Positions 1 through 12,499 are shown, numbered from the stretch's first letter. The stretch: DNA of 64,000 nt from Selaginella tamariscina (GCA_003024785.1 PUQB01000091.1:434001-498000), one strand, 5' to 3'. Translations and numbers: made by a program. Notes: generated by a model not told the origin, from the letters alone.

Positions 1-1072
1 ACCCTGCTGGGTTTCGGAGGGGAAGCAGGTGCAACAGCAGAAGGTATCTATACACGTACATGGACATATTAAAGTACTATAGGTACATCCAACGATACAT
101 CGATATATACACAGGCATACGTTTATATGTATTTAAAAGTAGCACGCACGCACACACACAGAGTACCGGTACTCTGTTGTTGGAGATGAATTTCTTCACA
201 GAATCTGCAACTTCTTCAGTGAGTTTGTTGTGTTTAACAAGAACACCAACCATTTGAGTGAGAGTAAGTGCAGAATGAAGATGAAGCCCTTGTTTATGGA
301 GGTTCTCAGCACCACCTTGCTCTCTGTCAATTAACACCACGACATCCGAAACCTTGGTAACAGAAACACCACATCATCAAATAATAAATATTATATATAT
401 GGTTGTAAGGTTTCAGAACCATTGATAACAAAGTCATGGTCTACCAATATATGCATGGTATATATACATCAAAACTACTGGATATGGCGAATAGTTGCTC
501 TCACTTTAAGAAGGAATCTGATGGTAGTGCATATATTCATAAATGTAGTAGATATATGCATAAATCTTTATATATTGCTATTTGCACACACCACACACAA
601 ACCTTGAGACCAGCAGCTGTAAGTGGCTGCACAGTTTCCAGCACAGAAGCCCCACTAGTAACAAGATCTTCAACAACCAAGCAAATTTGCCCGTCTGAAA
701 ACGCCCCTTCAATTGCTTTACGGGTACCATAATCCTTCACTTCTTTCCGTCGCATGACCATGGGGATGTTATGTTCGAGCGAAATGCAAGTAGCAATCGG
801 CAATGCAGTGTAAGGGACGCCACAAATAAGATCGAATCGGGCATCGCAGGCTGCCGAATACAATGCGGATGCAACTTGCCTGCAATCTTACATATGTATA
901 AGTGTTGAGTGTGTATGTGTGTAAGAACTTGCCTCAGAAGTGCAGGATGCGAGACGATTACACGAAGGTCAATGTAGATTGGAGAATGAATGCCGCTCTT
1001 CAGCTTGAAATCTCCGAATTTGACAGCCTCGGTCTCCGCTAGCGCCAGGATCAGCTCCTCCTGCTGCTCCAT
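1..1072 (-). CDS. UMPS: UMP synthase (orotate phosphoribosyltransferase half), partial
   Basis: The orotate phosphoribosyltransferase domain transfers ribose-5-phosphate from PRPP to orotate, giving OMP in de novo pyrimidine synthesis. Exons read 933-1072, 603-879, about 167-352 and 1-47, then the gene leaves the window. The protein starts [13 protein letters not shown] with no obvious transit peptide. The PRPP-binding loop is [11 protein letters not shown], preceded by [15 protein letters not shown]; the domain ends with [13 protein letters not shown] and a VADSVKKFI helix. The last visible exon is an Ala/Pro-rich stretch ([14 protein letters not shown]), like the linker to OMP decarboxylase in the fused plant enzyme, so the decarboxylase half should lie beyond the left edge. 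Intron 1 is only 53 nt and uses a GC donor (AG/GCAAGT), because the reading frame excludes the nearby GT. The end of exon 3 is uncertain (167 or 173). Frame is intact in what is visible. Confidence 0.9.
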
Positions 1073-1190
1073 ACCTCTTCAAGAACCCTAAACCCTTTCT
1101 CTGTTTTTTAGGGTTCATCGCACCATATAAAGAGGGTGCATTATTTAGTGCCGCGTGTCAAATTTAATTAAATAATGTTAGGGTTTGGCA
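1073..1190. promoter_or_regulatory. 118-bp shared promoter between UMPS and the EPC1-like gene
   Basis: The start codons of the divergent genes are 118 bp apart. The spacer carries AACCCTAAACCC near 1085-1096, TTAGGGTTC near 1109-1117 and TTAGGGTTT at 1179-1187. These match the plant telo-box (AAACCCTAA), an element typical of housekeeping and translation genes. ATATAAAG near 1125 could serve as a TATA element. Shared use by both genes is inferred from spacing only. Confidence 0.6.
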
Positions 1191-1698
1191 ATGAAGAGGG
1201 CACGGTATACATTTTGTATTAGCGGTATTGCCTCCCTTCTGCTCCTCACAGCATTCACATTCCACATTTATCTATTAATCCCACTCGCGGATCCCCAAGA
1301 ATCTCTCGAATCCCATATATGTCATCGTAACAGCTACCCTCCTCGGTACAATCTATCCTCAGATCAGGTTACAATCCTCATGAATGGATTTTCAGAGTCC
1401 AGAATCCCCCTTCTGGAGCAACACGCACAGGTATGTATACATATGTGTGTGTGCGTATGGTATATCAATAAAATATAAGTACATTACAGGTATATTTCTG
1501 CTTCCTCAATTGTGAACTCGATATACATTCTCTGGGGCAACAGTTCCACTTCCGATCAGGTATGCACATGCTCGGATAGATATGTAGGAACAGAACATTG
1601 CGTTGGCTATATGTATACATACACCTAGGGTGTATGTATAGGTCATACACATGGCAAACTTTCATGATATGTGCACACACCAGTTTTTAAACGTGTCT

Positions 1699-1768
<70 letters not shown>

Positions 1769-3118
1769 ATTAATATATATATATATATACACATTCATAC
1801 ATGCATATATACATATACACACACACACACTCTTATATGTTAGGTCCTCCTAAATGTTAATCTTGAGAGCTTTGGGGCGCCTATCTACATTATAAGAAAT
1901 CCTTCATCCAGCCTCAATTATAGATTTCTTCCCAGATCATTTATCACAACTCGAGCTTTGCTCATATGTGATGATGATGTCAGTGTTGATCCTAAAACAG
2001 TCAGGTTAGCATTTCAGGTATGTACATATATGTGTATGCGTGTGTGGGTATAATAGCTAGTTGTTTATAGGTTTGGAATGAAAACCCAGACAGGATAATT
2101 GGTCTTTTTCCAAGGTCACATATATATGATATACGTACACGGTCCTGGATATACACCAAACACGTAGATCGTTACTCAATGATGCTTACCAAGTTTATGA
2201 TCCTTGCAACTGAGTTTCTGTACATGTACACATGCCAAATGCCACGCGGTGTAAAAGAGTACGTTGATGATGCGATGAATTGTGAAGATATTGCCATGAA
2301 CTTCCTCGTTTCGAATCTCAGCAGGTAATATATTAAAGATATATGTTATACATACTTACGTGTGTGTGTGTTGTTACCGATCTATGGAATGTAATGATAC
2401 CTATATTTCATATGATGTGATTTCTAATATATAATACATTTGATTCCTATGTGTATGCTGGTTTCACACGCGCGCGCACACACACGCACACAAGATTTTA
2501 TATTATCTGCATAACATGCATAAAGTCGTTGTTTTACTCAGCTACAAACATGAACAGTTACTCCATAGACTTTAATGTGAGTATGTTTTACGTGGTTAGA
2601 TATATGCCATGTATGTATATACACATATACATAATACAAAAATATACTCTTAAATCTAGTGTCATTGGATATAAAAAGCATGTGCGTGTACATTATATAT
2701 TGGATGTCGTATATATCCCGTATATATTGTCCTGTATATACTATCTTGTGGATCCCGTATAATATAATATGATCTAGTAGGACCACACATTAATATAATC
2801 TAGATAATTTAATTGATCATTTGATTAATTTAAATTAACATATGCAGTAAAGGGCCACTGCTGGTGGAGGGTAGCCCCAGAGACTGGGGTGATCCAAGAA
2901 ACCAAAAGAATGCAGGACTGGTTGGAGAGGCACTCAGTGCTAAAACAGGGCACAGAAAGAACAGGGGGGACTGTATAGGTGCGTTCCATCGTATATGGGA
3001 TGGAATGCCACTGAGGTATACGTACTTCAAGGCTGTGTCGGATGTTCGCGAGCAGGCTATGTGCGAAGACAGCTCAGGAAAACTTGTTGAATGTGACAGA
3101 ATCGGAGTCGAATCCTAG
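1191..3118 (+). CDS. GT64 exostosin-like glycosyltransferase, EPC1 (ECTOPICALLY PARTING CELLS 1) type
   Basis: A Golgi type II glycosyltransferase of family 64. Exons: 1191-1430, 1490-1559, 1844-2017, 2071-2324, 2848-3118 (TAG). The N-terminus has a short basic start and one hydrophobic anchor (residues about 10-31), then the GT64 core: DQVTILMNGFSESR, ILWGNSST, LLICDDDVSVD (DDD metal/donor site), VWNENPDRIIGLFPRSH, NCEDIAMNFLV and VEGSPRDWGD. The tail GHRKNRGDCIGAFHRIWDGM fits Arabidopsis EPC1 as I recall it. The last four exons join in frame. The exon 1/exon 2 junction does not: the strong AG/GTATGT donor leaves phase 0, but exon 2 needs a preceding two-base remainder. Either a base is missing or a weaker donor is used (1444 would give the right phase). 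Intron 2 holds a long TC/TA microsatellite. Confidence 0.85.
1699..1790. repeat. Compound (TC)n(TA)n microsatellite in GT64 intron 2
   Basis: About 48 bp of TC dinucleotides run directly into two TA tracts. It lies wholly within the intron between 1560 and 1843. Confidence 0.95.
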
Positions 3119-3187
3119 AGCATTTGTACTTCTACGAAGTGTCACAGGTATGTGCGTGCGTGCATGTGTGTGTGTGTGTGTGTGTTG

Positions 3188-3224
<37 letters not shown>

Positions 3225-4034
3225 GTGAAATCTAAGCCACAATATGCCGAATGATACATCTGGGCTGTTCTAGTAAGTCCAGTGCGTAATACATATATAT
3301 ACACATCTCTCTCTCTCTCACACGCACACGCACACGCACACGCACGCACTGGGTACAGGATTTAGCCATCACCTCTGACCAAGGATGGAGATTTAAGTAT
3401 GTTTTTTGAGAAAACAATGATAAAGCTGACTTGACAATATATATAGTACATCAGGTGGAGTAGTTAAAACAACGACATAGTCATGTATCATTTGTTAATA
3501 ATAAAATCACTTGTCATTGTACTAAAATATACACAAGTCAATTCTTACTGCGTTGATTGGTACTTAAAATAATGCACTCACATGATGATATTATATAGTT
3601 CATCAATGGTAAACTTAAAGGCCAGTGGTTAATCAACCATTTGCAAATGGAGGAGTCAACTATTTGCTAATTGAAAAGGCAAACAACTCACATATATACA
3701 TATCATATATGTGTATGTATATGGTAGAATCAATAATAAAGAGGGAATATGCGAATGGAATCAAGCTGTCTTTAACCTTGGATTGGTGGCACGAAATCGG
3801 TGGCCATCCGCAGATAAGCCTTGACATTCCTTGTCCACAAGGTTGAACGGACGGTGAAGATCTACCCTCCCACCATTCAAAGGCTGTAGATTCAAATCAA
3901 ATCCACACCACTCATTTGCCTTTTGGAATTAACTTAACGGCGTCGCCGGTTATCTTTTTAAGGGGGCAGCTTTGTTATTATCTTAAACCCCGTGTGGCGG
4001 AGTCTTTCAGGGAGGAAGAACAAGCGCTGCAGCT
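3119..4034. other. Intergenic region upstream of transketolase
   Basis: No gene seen. It contains GT repeats (about 3165-3184), GA repeats (about 3189-3221) and TC followed by CACGCA repeats (about 3305-3350). The last few hundred bases presumably include the transketolase promoter and 5' UTR; I found no convincing core element. Confidence 0.7.
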
Positions 4035-6845
4035 ATGGCGTCTCTACAGTGCAATACAAGGTTAGCTGCTTCTTCTGCGCCTTCTCTCGCTACATGCTCC
4101 CAGCCGGATCGTGTTCTATCCACCGGATCGGCCACGAAATTTGCATCTTTCTCAGGTCTGCGCCTACAATCGTCTAGTTCCTCACAGATTCGTGCTATCA
4201 AGCGGCTTCAGAGGAGATCTACACAGATATCGGCCACCGCAGTAGTTGAAACAGCAAAGAAAACAGATACAAAGTTGATCGACGATTCTGTGAATACGAT
4301 CCGGTTCCTTTCCATTGATGCAGTCGAAAAGGCGAATTCGGGACACCCCGGATTGCCTATGGGCTGTGCTCCCATGGCTCACATATTGTTCGATGAGGTT
4401 ATGAAGTATAATCCCAAGAATCCCTACTGGTTCAATAGGGATAGATTTGTGCTGTCTGCCGGCCATGGATGTATGCTCCACTATGCACTTCTTCATCTAG
4501 CCGGATATGACAGTGTCAAGGTATGATATACACATCTGTTCACCACCACTCCTCTCTCTCTATATGTGTGTTGGAGTTCTACACAGACAGATTATAGATA
4601 TAAGTACACACACACTTGTATATATATGAGATTCTCTGTGATTCTTGAAGAGTTAACAACTAGAATTACAGATTGAAGATTTGAAGCAGTTCCGTCAATG
4701 GGCCAGCAAGACTCCCGGCCACCCAGAAAACTTTGAGACCCGTGGTATTGAAGTTACCACTGGTACGTTTTCTAATTTGTAGTGTATTTTTATCATATGG
4801 GTATTTTGATTATAGGGCCGCTTGGACAAGGAATTGCAAATGCCGTTGGTCTTGCTCTTGCTGAAAAGCATCTGGCTGCCCGCTTCAACAAACCAGATGC
4901 GACTATTGTTGATCATTACACGTAAGTGTGTGTGAGTGAGTGCGTGTGCGTGTGCATATATGTGTAAGAATTGTGCACATATAGATATGTGATCCTTGGA
5001 GATGGTTGTAATATGGAGGGTATCTCAAACGAGGCTGCTTCTCTCGCTGGTCACTGGGGACTAAACAAGCTTATAGCTCTGTACGATGACAACAAGATCT
5101 CTATCGATGGAAGCACCGATATTGCATTTACGGAAATGTCACCAAGCGTTTCGAGGCCCTTGGATGGCATACAATCTGGGTGGAGGATGGAAACAAAGAC
5201 TATGATGCCATTAGAGCCGCCATAGAGGAAGCCAAGTCGGTCAAAGACAAGCCTACAATGATCAAGGTAATACACACGATATACATATTAAATTGATGTT
5301 CTTTTATTTATATGTCATTACTGGTAGGTTACCACCACAATTGGATATGGTTCACCGAACAAGGCAAACAGCTATGCTGTACACGGAAGTGCACTTGGTT
5401 CCAAGGAAGTTATTGCTACAAGGGAGAATCTTGATTGGAAATACCCGCCCTTTGAATATCCTGACGAAGTCAAGAGGTAATATATATATATATATATATA
5501 TGACACACCTAACATTATGCTGGTCGTTTCTAGCCACTGGAGCAAGCACACTCAATTAGGAGCTGAATTAGAATCTGAGTGGGAGGCAAAGCTTGCAGCT
5601 TATGAGAAGAAGCATCCTGAAGACGCAGCTGAGTTCAAGCAGCTAATCAGTGGAAAACTTCCCGAGGGCTGGGAGAAGGCTTTGCCGGTAAGTATAGCTG
5701 CATATACTGAGTGTGTGTGTATTTTGCTGCTTGCATTAAGTTTTAGGATACTGTTTTCTGGAGACACGCACATACACACACATTATTCACCTCTTTGTTG
5801 CGCAGACATACACGCCAGAGAGCCCTGCGGATGCAACACGAAACCTCTCGCAGGCCAACCTCAACGCACTCGTCAAGGTGCTTCCAGGACTGATAGGAGG
5901 AAGTGCAGACTTGGCATCATCGAATATGACGCTGTTGAAGTCGTATGGAGACTTTCAAAAAGACACACCTGAGGAACGTAATGTACGGTTTGGAGTCCGT
6001 GAGCATGGGATGGGGGCAATTTCAAACGGGATTGCACATCACAGCGGGCTCATCCCCTACTGTGCTACATTCTTCGTGTTTACAGACTACATGCGTGGGG
6101 CAATGAGGTTGTCTGCACTTAGTGAGACCAGGGTTATCTATGTTATGACCCATGACTCCATTGGTCTTGGTGAAGATGGTCCTACTCACCAACCTATTGA
6201 GCACCTTGCTAGCTTCCGTGCCATGCCAAATATGCTCATGCTTCGACCAGCTGATGGAAATGAGACTGCAGGTTCGTAATTCTTATCATTTCAGTACAGT
6301 ACATATAAACACATTACGATTGTCATCTCATAACATATACAATCATGGTTACCACAGGTTCATACAAGGTAGCACTGGAGAGCATAAAGACACCCTCAAT
6401 CCTTGCCCTCTCAAGGCAAAAGCTTCCCCATCTTCCGGGTACCTCTATCGAGGGGGTCTCAAAGGGAGCCTATATACTCAGTGACAACTCGTCTGGCAAG
6501 CCAGACTTGATCCTCATTGGAACAGGTTCTGAGCTTGAGATTGCAGCAAAGGCAGCCGATGTGATCAGATCTGAAGGCAAGAGTGTGCGAGTGGTGTCCT
6601 TCCCTTGCTGGGAGCTATTTGAGAAGCAGAGTGAGGAATACAAGGAGAGCGTGTTCTCCAAAGACGTGACAGCTCGTGTAAGTGTGGAAGCAGGCTCTAC
6701 ATTCGGATGGGAGAGATACGTGGGAGAGAAGGGGAAGTCCGTGGGGATTGACAGGTTTGGAGCCAGTGCACCTGCTGGGACTCTATATAAGCAGTTTGGG
6801 TTTACAGTTGAGAATGTGGTTGAGAAGGCTAAGTCTTTGCTGTGA
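4035..6845 (+). CDS. TKL: Transketolase, chloroplast
   Basis: Thiamine-diphosphate enzyme that moves two-carbon ketol units in the Calvin-Benson and pentose phosphate cycles, in the plastid stroma. Eight exons: 4035-4520, 4672-4762, 4816-4921, 4985-5266, 5328-5476, 5534-5687, 5806-6271, 6358-6845. Together they encode about 740 aa, the usual size of the plastid form. Residues 1 to about 70 are Ser/Ala/Arg-rich, a good transit peptide. Motifs: [30 protein letters not shown] (ThDP site, about residue 230), [16 protein letters not shown] with the catalytic Glu (about 490), [14 protein letters not shown] and GWERYVG. All junctions keep phase, but exon 4 has a one-base shift at about 5133-5137: before it the protein reads ...DIAFTE, after it the conserved [10 protein letters not shown] lies one frame away. 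Otherwise conservation is perfect, so a consensus error is likelier than a dead gene. Confidence 0.95.
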
Positions 6846-7521
6846 GGCGGGATTCTACGGGAATCTACGGGATTTTAGTATCCAAATGGAGTAAATCCAT
6901 TTGGAATTTGCTGACGTTATTTTTATAAGTTTTCTCTCGGGTTGAGGATTTTTAGTTTTTTTTTTTCCTTATGTGGCTGTCTTGGGGATGAGCAGCTTAC
7001 TGTTGCCGGTTTTGATTGCCACTTTTAAGTAATAAATTATTTAATAATTATATATGGCTTTGTCACTAATGTATATTGTTTTAAATTAAACCAACAGGGT
7101 AAGTCCGTGTTGATGACTTAAGAGTAAGATTCATCATAATATACCTCTGAATTTAAAGTTATAACTTAGTGGCAGGATGCAAGCGGAAACAAACTGCATT
7201 AAACATTTGTACATATATATGAGATGTGTGTATGTGTGCGTGTGCGCGCGCGTGTGTGATGTAAACTCCCAAAACTTCCAACAAATATTGCATACGTGTG
7301 TCATTGTTTTGGATCCTCATCAAATACACCACCAAAACGACCACCTACATCAATATATATATGTGTGTGTGTGTATACGCATATACTAACCAATAAATAG
7401 CCGGCCTACAGCTCCAAGCCCGTCTTTTGTGACCCATCTGTACTATAAAAGATCATCTCTCTCTGCGTGTTATATATTCCATATGAATGTCTACAGCCTG
7501 TGAATATATTAGAGCTTAACC

Positions 7522-7569
<48 letters not shown>

Positions 7570-8369
7570 CACTGTATATATAAAGACAGATAGATAGATG
7601 TTTGTGTGTTCATGCACAACAGTTTATATATTATGTTGTTTATACGTAGTTATTGTTGGATGAATTGACAGCAGCGATGGGGTTAGGTGTATAAGAAATT
7701 AAAAGGAAATTAATATTTCATTTAATTTCGAAGGTTTTAAAGAGTATATTGATACGTTTGTTTTTTAATCTTTTTAATTAACATGTATGAAAACCCATTT
7801 ACATATGCGTTTAAATAAGAAAATATGTTAATTCAAAAATGCATTAATCCTATATAAATTTGCATCTTAATTCACAAAGAATTCATGTTTTATTTTGATT
7901 TATTTCCTTACATCGTAACAATAATACATCCTAAGTTCTCTCAAAATGTATTAAAATTAAAGGGGAAGTCCATTGTGTAAGTTAGTTATGGATCGCATGT
8001 GCATAGATAAAAATGGAAAGACCCAACTAGATGTTAAAAAATTGTAGGTACTAAATTAACAACGGTTTGCATTTGTTATATATGAAGTAGTGCCTATTTT
8101 GAGGTGCAAAATTTATAAACTTTATAAAATTCTTGGTATTTAAAATGCAGGTTTATAAAAAAAATTAATATTTAAAATGCAGATTTATAAAAAACTTGAT
8201 ATTTAAAATGCAGATTCTATATTCGAAAATAAGCATTAATCTGAAGGCCTTTTATTATTTACATAAGAAATCATTGATTCCCTCCATTTCTCTTACTTAT
8301 AATGAATATTGTGTTATTACTACAAATTCAACATTGATCATTCAAAAAAAAATTTAATAATTTCAGATT
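6846..8369. other. AT-rich intergenic DNA after transketolase
   Basis: AATAAAT near 7030 may be the transketolase polyadenylation signal. Microsatellites: GT with alternating CG (about 7220-7258) and TA followed by GA (about 7522-7567). No gene seen. Confidence 0.7.
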
Positions 8370-9245
8370 AATTAATAAATTCATTTAAAAAAGTTATTCA
8401 ATTGTTTTTTTTTCACATTAAGATCCTTCCATGAGAATCAGATTCAAGTTGGAAATGGATATTGAAGTCAAAATTATTCTACAAATGTTAGAGTAAGTGT
8501 TTTGATTTGTATGTGTGTGTATGTGTATGTATATGTATTGTGTATGCAATGTCCAACACAATTAAGTGACATAATAGTGAGTACTTATAAACAGCTAAAT
8601 ACAATTATGATTTTATGGTCGATTTGGGTGATCGATGTGTGATGGCCCCAACTTAAGTCGATGAAAATGAATTTTCCTTAAAATCACACGAACACGTTCT
8701 TTGTAACAAAAAAAACATAAATTAAATATTTAAAATATTTTAGCATATTTAAATATTTGTGAGTCCCTCCTCCTTTCAATTCAACAAAATGCTATTGCAC
8801 ATGCTTTGTTGCTTCTTAAAAATCTCTTAAACAATATTTATAATGTCATCTGTGCATACTAAGTTTCAAGACATAAATTTACTTAGGCTCTTACATTTTA
8901 ATTAAATTTATTTGTCCCAAAATTTTGTACGAAGCCTATTAAGATTTCAGCAACACATGAAGAGATAGGATTTTTTATTTTAATTAGGAAAAATTAATAA
9001 ATTGGGCGAACATGTTTGCAAACTTGTTTCCAGAATACATTAGCAAAACTCCTGTAAAAAAACATACAAACATGTTCTCTAATCTCCAAGTGCTCTAACA
9101 AATTCAATCATACTTGGGTATGGAGCAATGAAAGCTGCAAATTCATTTGTTGTATACAAGTCTCTTATTCTTAAACCACATAAATGGATTTGACCAATGT
9201 TGGCAGCAGTTAAATCCAATGGACCTAGTTAGAGGAGTTGCTAGT
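8370..9245. repeat. Dispersed repeat, copy 1 (with an inserted segment)
   Basis: Segments 8370-8640 and about 9085-9245 match 21100-21535 in the same order: TTCA(A/G)..TG then T-rich, AAACAGCTAAATACAA, GGGTGATCGATGTGTGA, AAGTGCTC(T/C)AACA, TTCATTTGTTGT and GTTAAATCCAAT(G/A)GACC. Bases 8641-9085 are absent from the other copy and look like a later insertion. Function unknown. Confidence 0.6.
8650..9085. mobile_element. Insertion inside the dispersed repeat, related to 36440-36670 in inverted orientation
   Basis: ACACGAACACGTTCTTTGTAA, a poly-A stretch, then TTTAAAATATTTTAGCATAT and TTTAAATATT correspond to the reverse complement of 36480-36660. Both copies also carry GAACATGTT near an end. 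A small non-coding transposon is likely, but the ends were not defined. Confidence 0.4.
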
Positions 9246-9719
9246 ACTACGCGTGCCCGTGTTAATGTTTGTTTTGGTTATAAAAGGTCAGTGCAAGCAG
9301 CATCAGGAGATTACACGTACATAGGAATGTATGTCTACTTGGAAACAACAACATGAGTGAGGACGACAGACATTTAATGGAATGTGCTATTGCAAAAAGT
9401 TCTGGAGGCCTCCCGTTAAAACTCATTCACTTTCAATCTCTCTCCTACATGTAGAGATGACTGGGCACCCCCCTACCATTTCTTTTATTTCTAGATGTTT
9501 CTTTCTTTCCATCCAACTCTCTTTCTCTTTCCTTCTCGGGGGTAGGGCACACAATATAGGTTTAGGGGTAATCCCCACAGGCTAAAGCTAACAGGTTTAG
9601 CGCTCCAGCGGCCAACCCCCTCTTGCAATGCACGCACATGTTTCAGCTGATTTAGGTACTATTGGCTCCCCTCCCTTCTCTAGCTTCTTCTTTACTTTGT
9701 AAAAGAACTGTTTAAAGCC

Positions 9720-10345
9720 TACAACCAGAAAAATGGAAGCGACATGTGCCCAAATGCTGGGCAAGCCAAAAGCAAGCCTGCACATGAACCAACAGAGGTA
9801 CATTTTCATGTTTGTAACATGTTTTTTTTTCATTTTGTAATTTTGATTGATGTAGGTGCCACCATGGATTGATGAAGTTCAAGAGTTTTCAAGATCTGAT
9901 TCTTTTTTCAACTATTGATATTGACTGGAATAGGTTAATTTCTGATGAAACAGTTGCACCAATTGCTTATATTCACTATAAAGATCTAGATAAGTTTTTA
10001 GCTGGTGAGAGTTTAAGAGGTGAAGGTGTTCAATTTTGGCAAGCTCTACATAGGAAAAATGACCCACGAACTTTGAAACGACCAAAGTCCACAAGCTTTT
10101 TATTGATGATATGGTTTTTTTTTTAATTCTTTTTTAATATATATTAGATTATTGATTTGTTTAATTTACATATATTGGTGTGAATATGGCAAAGAAGATT
10201 CACGACACTCTTCTAAGCCACTTCATATGCATCAACCTCTGGACTTTAAAAAAGACCGCGTAGAGTTTCTAATAAGCAGGGTTGCTTTGCAATTTCTCTA
10301 TTAAACAGTTTTATAAGTGGCCTGCTTATGTGCAAATTACTTACC
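9720..10345 (+). pseudogene. Unrecognised decayed coding sequence
   Basis: Protein-like stretches appear in changing frames. At 9720-9797 one reads KNGSDMCPNAGQAKSKPAH, followed by a possible intron ending TGATGTAG at 9856, then VPPWIDEVQEFSRSDSFF. From about 9915 it reads DWNRLISDETVAPIAYIHYK and then GEGVQFWQALHRKNDPRTL. At about 10197 there is EDSRHSSKPLHMHQPLDF. The frame changes and stops argue for a relic. I do not recognise the family. Confidence 0.35.
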
Positions 10346-10599
10346 ATCACAGAGAGCATTCAAGTTCCTTGTCATGGTCAGTTTGATCCTATAGCTAGAG
10401 GAAAATCACTCTTTCCTCAAAAGCTCTCTTCCGTGATTCGACATTGGGTGATTCACATGATCCAACAAGACTTTACTCCAAATTAGATTTATAATCAACA
10501 TATAGAGATGGTATGTCAGAGTTTTAACCCAAAGGGCCAACACGTGGCTGCCAGGTGGCCATTCGGCGTCATCACCTTGTGTGAGCAACGCTAAGTTTC

Positions 10600-11870
10600 T
10601 TAGAACAACCCCAATGACCCCTAATGTTAGACTCTAATGCCCAAGTGGACAGGAGATTTAGGGTTTAGCCTAAGTCTCCCTAGAGTGTCTACCCCCAAAA
10701 CCCTTGAGGGATAACCCTAGTTGACTTAGGGTTTAGCCTAAGTCTCCCTAGAGTGTCTGTCCCCAAAACCCTTGAGGGATAACCCTAGTTGACTTATGGT
10801 CTTGCCTTAGAAGACCTAGACAGGCTCATGCCCTAACCCCCATCAAGGAAATGTGTGTTCCACTCATACCCCTGGACAGAGCTAAGGCATTGTCACTTAT
10901 CCCTTGAGGAATCACCCTCATCCGGGAGTACAACCCCTTTAGGGCGACAAGGGGTACCTTGAACCATGACTAACCCCTAAGGGTTTGAGTGGCCAAGTTA
11001 TACCCTAGACCTAGGGCTAGTACTTAGTGAAGACACAAGTATTCTGTTAAGCAAACTCCCTAAGGCTAGGTTTGGAATAACCCTAAGCACATGACCTTGC
11101 GAGTGCTTCACGAAAGGGCTTTTACTAACATGTTTAGGTTGTTCAACCCTTAAATTTCAAGGAGAACACTCCCCTAGCCAAGTGTGCCAAAGCACACTTA
11201 GTTATGAGACCTAACCTCCCTTAAGCGGATGCCCAAGGCTTAGCACCCTAGTGCAAGCACAAGCATGTCTGTTTGTTAAAGTATCCAACCCTTGGCGACA
11301 AACCCATGACATAACCCCCAAAGGGCGTGCCTCAGGCGTTGCACCATGTGACGTTTAGAGCAGTGTCAATCTCCATGTGACACTGTCTTCCCGATGTGGG
11401 CTATCATGCCATAGCCCTTAGATTCAAGAGTTGCACCAAGTGCCACAAATGTGGCTCCTAAATGAACTCTAAATCCCTCAATGAACCCTCAAGAACCAGG
11501 TAACATGAACCTGTCAAACAAATCCCACGCCCGCAGTTGGACAATGACACGAATGTGCCTTTGCTTGGCTGTGAGTGCTACACCTAGCTCGACGTGAAGG
11601 AGGAGGCTGGAGGCAAGCCTCAATTCTGCCTCTTGGAATGTGCATTTCGGACAATACCTCCATGCATGGATTCGCCAACGTTAAGGGTAATTACCCCAAA
11701 GGTGGGCGTACCCCTGGCATCTGGAATTTAGAGGTGGCACAACAGGGTTGTTCTTAACGACACAAGCTAAAGCTTGTATTGGTAGAAGAGCAACGAACTT
11801 AATCATGAACCCAGGAGCTCTCCTACGTATACTCTACCTTATTTATGTGACAAAGCGCCACCCCCCCCCC

Positions 11871-11927
<57 letters not shown>

Positions 11928-12250
11928 CTGTATATGTAAGTGGGCTGGCACTAAATTTTAGCCCCTTAGATAAATTAACAATATGCCTATAACTCACCCT
12001 TACTCCTACCCCTAAACCCTACCCAAGGTGGGGGTTTTAGGGCGTGGGTTAGGTTGACCTAGGGGTGTTCCTAACCCTACTTAACACGCCGAACTCATTT
12101 GCAAAGACCAATCAGCTTATTTAGGACGTCAAAATTGGGGGTGGGTTTCTAGAAGGTAAGTTCTAGCTTCGTTTAGAGTTTCCTGCAAATATCTAATGAC
12201 ACCCAGCCGGACCATCACCAGATACCCAAGTGCACTAAACGAACCTGTTT
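10600..12250. repeat. C-rich degenerate repeat block
   Basis: Base composition changes sharply here, with many CCCTAR, CCCCTTAG and CCCAAGG words and no long reading frame. A 68-bp unit (from GGGTTTAGCCTAAGTCTCCC) is tandemly repeated at 10661 and 10729. It could be an untranslated part or LTR of an old retroelement, or a degenerate satellite. The telomere-like words are not in register, so it is not a telomere array. Confidence 0.5.
11861..11920. repeat. Poly-C tract (10 C, one T, 49 C)
   Basis: A 60-base pyrimidine run that is almost pure cytosine. As written it is the longest homopolymer in the window. Confidence 0.9.
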
Positions 12251-12499
12251 CCTACTACATCTAGGGTCCATCAACATAGTACAGTAGGTAAAATAGTCAA
12301 CGTCCAAAGTAAATGGTCGAGTCATAGTAAAAACTATGACATGGTACAAAGGAGTAAGTTAACAGGAGATACTTCAAAGAGAGATGATTTTATGACAAAG
12401 TATGACATCAACAATCTATATCATAAGTATGAGCTCTGTATGTATCGACAACATGAAAATGATGCACAAAGTGTCCGAATTCGGAAGACAACAAATACA

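Noticed and set aside
4182..4496. Minus-strand open frame inside transketolase exon 1
   Set aside because: Antisense shadow of a well conserved exon.
10600..12250. Interstitial telomere array
   Set aside because: CCCTAA-like words are scattered and out of register; no tandem TTTAGGG run is present.
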